From NCBI RefSeq assembly GCF_002775205.1, contig NC_036454.1:1092382-1156381 (forward strand): a DNA stretch of 64,000 nt. The letters are read 5' to 3'. The translations under genes were made by a program, and so were the position numbers. Positions 1 to 9,100 of the stretch are shown in pieces; within the stretch, counting starts at the first letter, position 1, and each line of letters starts with the position of its first letter. Below the pieces are notes generated by a model, which did not search any database, had not been told where the DNA came from, and was given only the letters and a program-made list of their open reading frames with translations. Source of the stretch: Xiphophorus maculatus (lineage: Eukaryota; Chordata; Actinopteri; Cyprinodontiformes; Poeciliidae).

Positions 1-290
1 TTCAATGTTGAATTACCATCACAAAGGTTGCATGTTTGGTTGAGGTCGACAACTGATGGTGGATCAACTATAAAACAACCATTCAATTCTAGCCAATTAA
101 CATCCATTGATTGAAATGCCACAATTGAATCCAGTGTTTTTCAGCACCGGCACCAGGCACACTGCCCTGCAAGTTTTAGGCATTTCCCTAATTCAGCACA
201 CATGATTTTAATTGACATCTAATTAACAGGGTTTTGCTGAACTGAAAACACGCAGGTCAGTTTGATTGAGGACAAGGTTTGGGAAAGAAC
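1..290. repeat. First copy of a tandem ~314-bp transposon-end repeat
   Basis: This stretch is closely similar to the block that starts at 315. The two copies share the opening motif ttcaatgttgaatta, the segment around gaggtcgacaa, the fragment ttttaggcatttccctaattc and a final block ending gaacta. The offset is 314 bp. The second copy has about 45 extra bases near 416-470. The repeat unit is the left subterminal region of the large DNA transposon, so the transposon end appears duplicated in tandem. The copy is cut by the window edge. Confidence 0.8.
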
Positions 291-305
291 TACCCAGATA
301 GCACA
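291..305 (+). repeat. Left terminal inverted repeat of the DNA transposon
   Basis: The 15-mer tacccagatagcaca is the exact reverse complement of 20161-20175. Beyond it the match becomes loose, but both sides contain variants of attgaat and ttcaatgt. Confidence 0.75.
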
Positions 306-660
306 CGATGTTAATTCAATGTTGAATTATTATCACAAAGGTTTCATGTATGTTTGAGGTCGACAATTGATGGTGGATCAACTATAAAACAACCATTCAA
401 TTCTAGCCAATTAACTAATGTTGAAACTGTGTCATTAAATCAATGATGTTTTGTGGTTAACATCAAATAAATGAAATGCCGCCAACGTCGAGTCCAGTGT
501 GTTTCAGCACTGGTCCTCCAGGCACTACAAGTTTTAGGCATTTCCCTAATTCAGCACACATGATATTAATTGACATCTGATTAACAGGGTTTTGCTGAAC
601 TGAAAACACGCAGGTCAGTTTGATTGAGGACAAGATTTGGGGAAGAACTAGTAATCTAAA
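306..660. repeat. Left subterminal region, second copy of the ~314-bp repeat
   Basis: This block follows the left TIR and repeats 1-290 with an insertion of about 45 bases. It contains no gene. Terminal arrays of this kind are usual transposase-binding regions in large cut-and-paste elements. That role is inferred here. Confidence 0.7.
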
Positions 661-1587
661 TGTTCTAAAAGTGGAGGGGTGTTTCTTACACCCCTCCACT
701 TCACTCTCACATTCTAACCCCCAACCCCTCTCCCTCCACCCTTCACCTCTCACCTGGCTTGTCTACCCCTCAACCTCCCTCCCCCTTTCTACTCTCCTCC
801 TCTCCTCCTTTGACTCCGGGTGAAACTACTTGTATTTTTTGTGAGGGTTACTCACATTATAATTTAAGTAGTATGTGTTGGTAACATTGGGTTGTAATTC
901 TGTCCTGTACATCTTCTTACTTGTCTGTAAATGTTATGACTGACTATGTATGTGTGATATGTTGACACAAAAACACATAGAAGTCACTAAAAGGAGTTAG
1001 GTGGTCCACCTCCCCCATTTCATGACTGGTATGTCCCAACCACATAGCCCCTTTGCAGCAGGATTGGTGCAACCTGTTTCTGAATTTAATTATTCAACCC
1101 CCAGCACTTTTGTGGTAAGTGTGGCCAATCTACCTTGATCTTAACCTATTTATTATAAACCAACTGCATTGTGTTGCGCTTAAGTTGCAGCTTGGTAGGG
1201 AAATAAGCAGTGATGGCATAATTATGTTGAAAAACTAACTTTAAATCAGATTTTGATAACACTAAAGTTGGGTTGTACACTTTGTGAGGTCTCAGGATGC
1301 TTGGTCCTGCTATAGTGAGGCATTTGCTTATGCTGGTATTTTAAAATGAACAGTAACTTTCGCATTATAATAATTGCCTTTCTTGATATGGATCTAATTG
1401 TACAAATATGTTTCGGCTTGTTTCATCTTGCATATTAAAATGCAGCATCTTATTCTGAATCTCTTCATCTCCTTTTTTTATTTTTCCAGCTATATTTAAA
1501 TATAACAGCTTTAAAGAAAGAAGACAATTGTAGGTAAACAGGTGCAGTTTGTCTACATTAGAGTAAAGCACCACCACACTCTTTAAG
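661..1587. other. Non-coding 5' region of the transposon; pyrimidine-rich tract
   Basis: Positions 680-830 are strongly pyrimidine-rich on the plus strand (ctccct and cctctc runs). The rest is AT-rich DNA with no supported gene. It presumably holds the transposase promoter and 5' leader, but no TATA box or initiator can be assigned with confidence. Confidence 0.4.
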
Positions 1588-1990
1588 ATGTCGGCTTCTT
1601 CTCGGGCTAAAAGACGTAGAGTTAACAAATTATTGAAAGAGACAGAGCAGCAAATCCTCACCGAGTATAAGTTAATAGTTAATGCTAATCCAAGGAAGAA
1701 ACAGAAGAAATATCATGTTGCAGCCTCTTGTCAGTGCAGGTTGGATGTACTACCTTGTCAAGATATTTCAGACTTGCCACTAAACAGACGACTAACTATC
1801 AGTGCTGTGAATGAAAATACTGACTTGCCAGGTGAGTCAGAAGCACATTTTGAAAGTATAGTGGAGGATGAGCTTGACAGTGATGACAATAATGATTTGC
1901 TCAGGATAAGTTTAAAGTATTGGGCAACATCCTATTCAATCTCTCTGGTTGCACTGTCATCTTTGCTGTCTATTTTGACAATGTTTCACC

Positions 1991-1994
1991 CTAC
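1991..1994. repeat. 5' target-site duplication of the ERV (CTAC)
   Basis: CTAC directly precedes the 5' LTR and recurs directly after the 3' LTR at 14198-14201. A 4-bp duplication is typical of gammaretroviral integrases. Counting one copy keeps the transposase frame open across the junction. Confidence 0.9.
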
Positions 1995-3034
1995 TGTTAA
2001 GGAAATATGGCTATTTTTGATTGTTTAATATAGTTAAGCTAATGCCATGTGTGTTTAAGTAGATCAACATTCCTATTTGGACAAACTGAGGCAAGCTAAA
2101 CGATCAGAGATAAACATTCTCCTGGCAGGGTTGTAACTTAGAGCAGCAATAAAACACAAAGCTCTTGAAAGGCTTTAAATTAGTAGGCCATAAAGAATAT
2201 CTTCCCCGGCTCACAGGTCAGAGGTCAGGGGTTTCCCAGGAGCTCAGAGCTGCATCTGGAGTTGATCACAACTTAGGAATTTTGGGAACACTTAAGGTTT
2301 AATTTCTGATATACCTTTTAATATTGGTAGTAATAGTGTGTTAGATTAAAGTATATTACCCAAGCTACAAGTACTAATCTAGTAAATCGAATGTATTTGA
2401 AAATGTACTAACTATGACAATATCGGAATCAAAAGAGAATGATTTGAATGTTATGTTTTACAGGTTAAAAAGACTTCTATCTCATTATTGTTTGTGATAA
2501 AGCAAAGGGTCAAATCTTTGGAGAAGCTGACTGCAGAGGAGCAAGATAGGTTTTGTGAAAATAACTTATAACTTTAATAACTAAAATGACTCTTGATATT
2601 TGTCATTAAAACTCAGGGGAAGGTCTAAGTTTTTTTCCAAGGTCGCTCTTGGTTGGTCAAAACAGAGGTACGCCCTATTTGCATATATTAACAAAGAGAA
2701 ACGCCTTCCCTAGAAAAAGGGAATGCGCAACAATAAAATTCAGACAACTGTCCTGTTATGCTTTTAAGCAACAGCTGTCTCCAAAGGATCCTTTGTTCTT
2801 TTTAATTCTTTTGTCTCAGGTAAAGAATGTATTTTTGTACTCTGAAGTTTTCTTGTTAAATTCATACGGTGTTTTCTATTGAATTAAACTCTGTATCTCT
2901 GTGACATCATCGAGCCTCGCCGTCTGTTTTTTCCAGCCGTGACGGCATCCGCTTGCGATCCGGGCTAACAGGAGGAAAAGAGAGCCATGCTTTTTTCAAA
3001 ATTTAAGCTAACCTAATAAATTTCCTCCTTAATA
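1995..3034 (+). repeat. 5' LTR (1040 bp)
   Basis: The LTR starts TGTTAAGGA and ends TCCTTAATA, an imperfect inverted pair, and does not have the usual TG...CA ends. It matches 13158-14197 along its full length; the only difference noticed is C at 3025 against T at 14188. An octamer-like ATTTGCAT lies at 2677-2684 just before TATATTA, and a CRE/ATF-like TGACATCA at 2902-2909. AATAAA occurs at 2732 and at 3015. U3/R/U5 limits cannot be fixed from the sequence alone. Confidence 0.93.
3015..3020 (+). terminator. Candidate poly(A) signal near the LTR 3' end
   Basis: AATAAA stands 15 bases before the end of the LTR. The copy at 14178-14183 in the 3' LTR would serve for proviral transcripts. A second AATAAA at 2732-2737 (and its 3' LTR counterpart) is an alternative. 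Confidence 0.5.
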
Positions 3035-3037
3035 ATT

Positions 3038-3055
3038 TGGGGGCTCGTTCGGTTG
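3038..3055 (+). promoter_or_regulatory. Primer binding site, tRNA-Pro type
   Basis: TGGGGGCTCGTTCGG begins three bases after the LTR. It matches the proline-tRNA primer site of gammaretroviruses at 14 of the first 15 positions and diverges at the last bases. It marks where minus-strand DNA synthesis would start. Confidence 0.85.
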
Positions 3056-3902
3056 CGGATTCTGAGCGAGCGGCTCCGTCACGCGCTGGCCCGGTTCGGC
3101 TCGAACGCTACAGTCGGGTAAGACTCTTTGATTTGTTTCCGTGTCTGCGACACGTGGACGATCGGTGCTGACTGTTTTGGTGTGTGACTACAGGGATGGA
3201 AAACTGCAGATGTATGAAGGTACTTCTAAAAGACTTTGTTGTTAATAGATTTGAATAGACACAGGAACAGAGGACCGTGGCAGGTCCAAGCAGTCGGATT
3301 AACGTTACCGCTGTTATAAGGCTAGGTTTTAAGTGAATTTTTCCTGAAGGCTTATTTCTGTCCCTTCGAAAAAATTGGGAAAGTTTGTGTCTGGGTTGAA
3401 TCACCTTTTCTGTGGTAGAATTAAGGACTAAAAGCAGGTTGAATCACCTTTTCTGTGGTAGAATTAAGGACTAAAAGCAGGTTGAACCACCTTTTCTGTG
3501 GTAGAATTAAGGACTAAAAGCAGGTTGAATCACCTTTTCTGTGGTAGAATTAAGGACTGAGTGCACCCGGGTAAAATGATGCATCTTATATTTTTGTAAC
3601 CGGCGCCGGGTTTATATTTTCTATTTTATTTCCCCCCCTGTTTTTTCTCAAAAACTGTGTTCTGTGTCTATGTGTTTCTCTGTGTTTCTTTGTGTTTCCC
3701 TGTGTGTGGCGATCTGTGCTTGTTGCCGCGACACGAGGCCGTTTGACTGTGCAGAGCTCTGCTTGTGTGTCTGTGTGGCCGTGTGTGTGCGCGTGCGCGA
3801 GTTCGGGCTGGCTGTGTGTTTGAGCGGAGTGTTAAGTTGTTTGAAAAGCGCTGTGTGTGTGCTGATTTGCGTTGTTCCTGCTGTATTTATTCTAATATAA
3901 AT
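3056..3902 (+). other. Retroviral leader: splice donor candidate and 43-bp tandem repeats
   Basis: This 0.85-kb leader contains a good splice donor candidate (cgg|gtaaga, GT at 3118) for env mRNA and four copies of a 43-bp unit at 3395-3558. At 3650-3870 there is a GT-rich tract of TGTGTCTGTG type. An in-frame ATG at 3765 would add 46 low-complexity residues to Gag, but nothing supports its use. Packaging signals are expected here but were not identified. Confidence 0.6.
3395..3558 (+). repeat. Four tandem copies of a 43-bp leader repeat
   Basis: Each unit begins gttgaatcaccttttctgtg and ends actaaaagcag. Copies start at 3395, 3438, 3481 and 3524; the third has gttgaacc and the last is cut at 3558. 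The copies are almost identical, as expected of a recent expansion in the viral leader. Confidence 0.9.
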
Positions 3903-6128
3903 ATGGCAACGGTGTTGCGGAGAGATGACACTGCTCATTCGTATGGTTTAGGTCCGTGGACGACACTACGGGAACAGATTGCTGACTTCATTAATATTTA
4001 TGACAAACAACTTGGTCTGGATTCGCTTCATGTGACGGCGGATGAATTGAAAGACAGGTTGGAAAATGCGGTCAGCATGAACAATGAACTCCTAAGTGCT
4101 GAAAAGCCGTTAGGTTTAATTTTGAATGCCTGTCTAAATCAGGCTTCAGCTGATAGGGATGCGGTGCGTGGTGAACAGGATGGGGCTACTCTGTTTCGCA
4201 GAAAGAAACTAATTAAGAAGTTGGAGAACGTGGAACAGGAGAGACAGTTGTGGGCTAGACTTCTGGTGGGTTGGCAGGGGACGGATCACCTTTATGGAAA
4301 GGGTTCGGTTACGAAGGCTTCGGACTCATTACACGCCCCGGTTGATCTTTCGGGGGTTTCCTCTGACCGGCCGAAACAGAAGTTTAATCCATCTGTTGCT
4401 TCGCTCCCGCCTCCATATAATGACACTAATCCCTCTTGCACGGGGCTGTATCCAGTGTTGGATGTTCGGAGGGGCACAGCGGAATGGGATCTTCTGAGGG
4501 TTCCTCCTCAGAGTTCTTCTGCTCCACTGGCGCGGGAGGATCCCGATTTAATGACGCCATGCCCGGCGTCCCCTCTTGGTGTTCGCTCTGTTTCTGATAG
4601 TCTTCCTATGGCGGATCGGGTTCAACGTGAAAAATTTTGTTTTTCTAGATATCCTTTGGCGACTTCTTCAGGTGTGGCTCAGGTTTCACGTCAGTTCAGC
4701 AGCCCTGCACCTCCCTTAGTCTCTCCCTCAGATGAGGGGGAGCAGGGGGAGGTTCAGTTGAATGTAGATGTGTCACTGGTTGGCCGTCTGGTTGAGGAGC
4801 CCCCACCCATTCGGGGAAACTCAGTGTCTTCTCCTCCTGTTTTGAAAGATGATGTGAAGTTTACCTCCGCACCGATGCAGCTTCGGAGCGGACGTAATCT
4901 GTGTGACATGCAGAGAAGGGATGTTAGTCCCTCCCCTCGTGAGATGAGCACACCACGGAGAGGCGGTGCCACCTCTAATGCTGTTGCTTTTCAGGAACGA
5001 CTTTTAAGTTTAGGCAGGAAATCACAGGGGGGTATGGATGATAGGGACACAGACCTTTCAAATAGATCGGTTCATTCTGAGGCTCTGTCAGCAAGTTCTG
5101 ACAGTTCTTCCCATTATGCTATGCCTTTAATAGTTTCCCACCAAGGACACAGATACAAGCCGTTTTCTTTTGGAGATTTACAGACCCTTATTGAAAAATT
5201 ACCATCTTTGGTGGACGGTGCTACTCCTTGGTTACATGCATTAGAATCACTGACAGGGGGGTTGACCTTAGCATTGGGGGATTTCAGGGCAATTTTGAGT
5301 CGTTCAACAACGACAACAAATTGCCGTGATGTTGAGCTGTCAGCGGGAACTATGCACTGCCCTGATGAGACGCCTCTTACAGCTGTTCTGACTCCTGTGG
5401 GTGCGGCCTTGAGGGATATATTTCCCCCTTTGTCGCTGTCACTTATTCCAAAGTTTTTCTGGGATTCCAAAGAACACCCAAAAGTATTTTTAGATAAAGC
5501 CATAGATATCTGGAGGCGACAGTCTGGGGTTCATCCAGCTGTTGCTACATTAATGAGGGAACATTTTCGTCAAGCTGTTTTAAATGGTGTCCCTACTTCT
5601 GTCGCTGCTTCAATGGGGACAAACCCGGAGTTGAGATCTTGTGACCATGCGAAGTGGGAATTGCATTTGTTGCATAATATGCAGATTTTTCAGGATAAGG
5701 AGAAAGAGAAGGAGAGAGAGCAGGAAGATCTTAAGAATCAATTATTGAAACTTCAAATAGGAGAAGCTAAACAGAAAATTAATCTTGCAAAACAGGAACG
5801 ACAGGAGGTTAGAGCTATGTTGGCAGCTGTTGCACGGGCTCCTCTTCCGGTGTTTCATACTGGTCCTGGTGTGTCAGCTCCACATTTTCGGTCTGGTCTT
5901 CCGGGGTGGCGTGGGGGCAGACGGGGTAGGCCTGCAGTGTCGGTCGCGCGAGGAAGGGGTGGACGCAGAGACAGGTGTTTCTATTGTGGGGAGGAGGGTC
6001 ACTGGGTTCAACAGTGCCCTCACTATATATCAGATGGTGCGTTGCCGGACCTGACATCACAACAAACTCCGAATGCTGCATTGCTTCCGCAGCGCCCGGG
6101 ACAGGTTTCTCAGGCTGGACAATATTGA
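3903..6128 (+). CDS. gag: Retroviral Gag polyprotein
   Basis: The structural polyprotein has 741 codons from ATG 3903 (MATVLRRDD). This start was preferred to the in-frame ATG at 3765 because the upstream part is cysteine- and arginine-rich translation of a GT-repeat leader. A late-domain motif PPPY stands at residues 169-172. A long proline/serine-rich middle region follows. A capsid-like segment spans about 410-590. A charged coiled-coil (KEKEREQEDLKNQLL) covers about 595-645, an Arg-Gly-rich box about 665-690, and one CCHC zinc knuckle (CFYCGEEGHWVQQC, 692-705) gives nucleic-acid binding. No matrix myristoylation glycine is present at position 2 (M-A-T). The frame ends with UGA at 6126-6128 and pol continues in the same frame. 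No breaks are seen. Confidence 0.92.
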   Translation: MATVLRRDDTAHSYGLGPWTTLREQIADFINIYDKQLGLDSLHVTADELKDRLENAVSMNNELLSAEKPLGLILNACLNQASADRDAVRGEQDGATLFRRKKLIKKLENVEQERQLWARLLVGWQGTDHLYGKGSVTKASDSLHAPVDLSGVSSDRPKQKFNPSVASLPPPYNDTNPSCTGLYPVLDVRRGTAEWDLLRVPPQSSSAPLAREDPDLMTPCPASPLGVRSVSDSLPMADRVQREKFCFSRYPLATSSGVAQVSRQFSSPAPPLVSPSDEGEQGEVQLNVDVSLVGRLVEEPPPIRGNSVSSPPVLKDDVKFTSAPMQLRSGRNLCDMQRRDVSPSPREMSTPRRGGATSNAVAFQERLLSLGRKSQGGMDDRDTDLSNRSVHSEALSASSDSSSHYAMPLIVSHQGHRYKPFSFGDLQTLIEKLPSLVDGATPWLHALESLTGGLTLALGDFRAILSRSTTTTNCRDVELSAGTMHCPDETPLTAVLTPVGAALRDIFPPLSLSLIPKFFWDSKEHPKVFLDKAIDIWRRQSGVHPAVATLMREHFRQAVLNGVPTSVAASMGTNPELRSCDHAKWELHLLHNMQIFQDKEKEKEREQEDLKNQLLKLQIGEAKQKINLAKQERQEVRAMLAAVARAPLPVFHTGPGVSAPHFRSGLPGWRGGRRGRPAVSVARGRGGRRDRCFYCGEEGHWVQQCPHYISDGALPDLTSQQTPNAALLPQRPGQVSQAGQY

Positions 6129-9100
6129 CACACCCCGGTGAAGAACCTATGTCAGGGAGCTTTGGCAGATCCCCTGATTGATGTGACAGTGGATGGACAA
6201 ACATTACCATTTTTGGTGGATACAGGGGCAACATATTCCACCATGAATGCTGTCATACCTTCACATAAACTTTCTGATCAGACAATATCAGTGGTTGGTT
6301 TTTCTGGGGTGAAACAGACTCTGCCACTCTCCACGCCTCTGCACACGGCTGTGGGCAGACAGAAAGTGACACATCCTTTTGTATGCTCCCCCTCATCTCC
6401 CGTTAATTTAATAGGGAGAGACTTGTTGATTGCTCTGGGGGCAACTATTTTGTGTGGGCCTGATGGATTACTTGTCACTTTTCCTGATGGATCGTCTCAC
6501 GCCTGTTCTCCGGTTTATACTCATGGACAGTTTTTGCTGCAACAAGCTGAGGAGCAACTGGCTGACATATACTGGGGGCGTATACAGCCGGAAAAGACTG
6601 ACCATGCTGGAATACTATCTTGTTTTCTGCTTTGGAAGCCCTGGATTCAAGCGCTTGCTCCGTATGGTCCGACCCCTGATCTGCCCCATGTTACTTTGTT
6701 TTATGACCGAGACCAGACTGAATGGTTCCAGGAGCAGTTTGAGACACATTTAGCCGGTGTTGACTGGACTGTATTTTCACAGGACATTTATGTGGCACCG
6801 GAGGGGGTGGCTGCAGCTGTTAATCTGACTCAAGATCAGTCGTTTTGGTATAAAATGCAAGACGAAGCTGTTCCACATATTTCTTTGGCTCTCCATCCTG
6901 GCCATCAGGCCATGGAACTAGGGGGCGTGGTAAAGCGCTCCCTGGCGGTTTCAGACTGGCAGGCAACTGTTAATACAGACCTCTTTTTCTCTCCTTCTAC
7001 AAACACCTACAGAATAAAGTGTTCCGCTGTAGATTCTGTAGTTTTGGAACATCTTCAACTTCCTAGGCACCATGGCAGGGAGTTGACTGATCATCCAACT
7101 GCAGCTGCTATGTTGGCTTCTCTGCCTGAATGTCTGTGGGCAACAGGTCCTACAGATGTGGGGCTTGTTGTTGTCACACCTGTCACCTTTGATTTGCGAC
7201 CAGGCCCTCCTATTTGGAGGTCTCAGTATCCTCATAAGCAGGCGGCAGAAGAGGGACTGGCGGAAACAATTGGGGGTCTTCTGGAGGCTGGTGTGTTAGA
7301 ATCTTCCACCTCTTCCTGGAACACTCCTATTTTACCAGTTGAGAAAAAAGGGACGGGTAAATACCGCATGGCACATGATCTCCGGGCGATTAATTCTGTT
7401 TTATTGACCCCTACGGTGCCAGTCCCTAATCCTCATGTTGCATTAACTAACCTTGATCCCTCTCAGACTTGGTTTTCCTGTGTGGACCTTGCTAACGCTT
7501 TCTTTTGTCTCCCATTGGCTGAGGAATGTCGGGACGTGTTTTCTTTCACCTACGGGGGTCAGCAGCTGAGATATACACGTTTGCCTCAGGGTTTTGCTCT
7601 CTCCCCAGGGCTTTTTAATCAGGTTTTGAAACAGCAGTTGGCAGACTGCTCGTTACCAGACGGTGTGACTCTGATTCAGTATGTGGATGACCTCATGCTT
7701 GCAGCGCAGTCGTTGGAGTCTTGCATTGAGGCCACGCGACGTTTACTGTCACACCTTGCTGACAGAGGTTTTAAAGTGAGCAGGTCTAAATTGCAAATTG
7801 CACGGAAGCAGGTTTCTTTCTTGGGGCGGTCTATCACTGCGACTGGCACTCAGATGTCTGCCAGTCACAAATCTGCTATTCTTGATCACCCTAAACCACA
7901 CACGGTGAAAGACATGCTGTCCTTTCTTGGTTTGACTGGATATAGTAGGAACTATGTTCCTAACTATACTGGTTTGACGGACCCTTTACGGGCATTAGTC
8001 AGGGAGCATGGGACTCGTAAGCTCAACCAGGTTTTGACTTGGACTGTGGAGGCGGAAGATGCTTTTATCTCTTTGAAACAGCAATTGGCTGCTGCTGCCC
8101 AGTTGGCTGTCCCAGATTATGCTTCGCCCTTTTATTTGGATGTTTCTGTTACAGAACTGACGGTTAATGCAGTTCTGTTTCAGAAAAAAGGGGGAGACAG
8201 GAGAATCCTCCAATATGTCAGCGCAATGTTGGATCCGATGGAAAAAAGACATCCGACATGTACAAGACATGCAGCAGGTGTGGGAAAAATGATTCAAAAG
8301 ACAGCACACATTGTGATGGGTCATCCATTACAGGTTATGACATCACACAGCGTGGTGGCATATGTGAATTCACAACATTTCACATTAACTACATTGAGAC
8401 AACAAAAACTGAGCAAAATTCTGGAATCACCTAATATAACTTTTGTGCATATCGGAGCGAATATGGCTGACAGGATGCAAGATGGACAGCCACACAACTG
8501 TGATGAATTAGTACTGAAGGAAGAAAAGATAAGACCGGACCTACAAGCTTCTCCTCTAGAAGGTCAAGATGTGAAAAACTTTTATACAGACGGTTGCTGT
8601 TTTAAACATGACACAGACGGTTTGAGAGCAGCATATGCGATAGTGGAAGACTTGGGCAGTGAGTTTCGTGTTTTGAAGGCAGAAAAGCTGCAGGGTGCCC
8701 AATCGGCACAGAGGGCAGAAGTAAAAGCAATGGTCGAAGCACTGAAACTGGCTGAGGGAATGAGGGTGAATCTTTACAGTGATTCAGCTTATGTGGCTAG
8801 CGCTGTACATGTGGAACTTCCTCAGTGGCTCAGAGCAGGATTTTTGACTGCAACACAGAAGCCCATAAAACATGAAACTGAAATGAAAGAATTGGCGGAG
8901 GCATTACTGTTGCCTCAGTCTGTGGCTGTGATTAAATGCAAGGGACATGATCAGAGCAAGACCAGAGTTGCAGCAGGAAACGCAGCCGCGGACGAGGCCG
9001 CTAAGAGGGCAGCGGGATACCTGACATCTCTTGTGATGGTGAGTACTGAACTTGAACAGGTCGAACAAAATCACTTTGAAAAAATTATTTCTCACCAGAA

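Noticed and set aside
2649-2882. 77-codon frame in each LTR
   Set aside because: Present in both LTRs because they are copies. It lies in the regulatory region and has no known counterpart.
3765-3902. N-terminal extension of Gag (glyco-Gag-like)
   Set aside because: The in-frame ATG lies in a GT-rich simple tract that translates to Cys/Arg-rich low complexity, with no signal peptide of normal composition.
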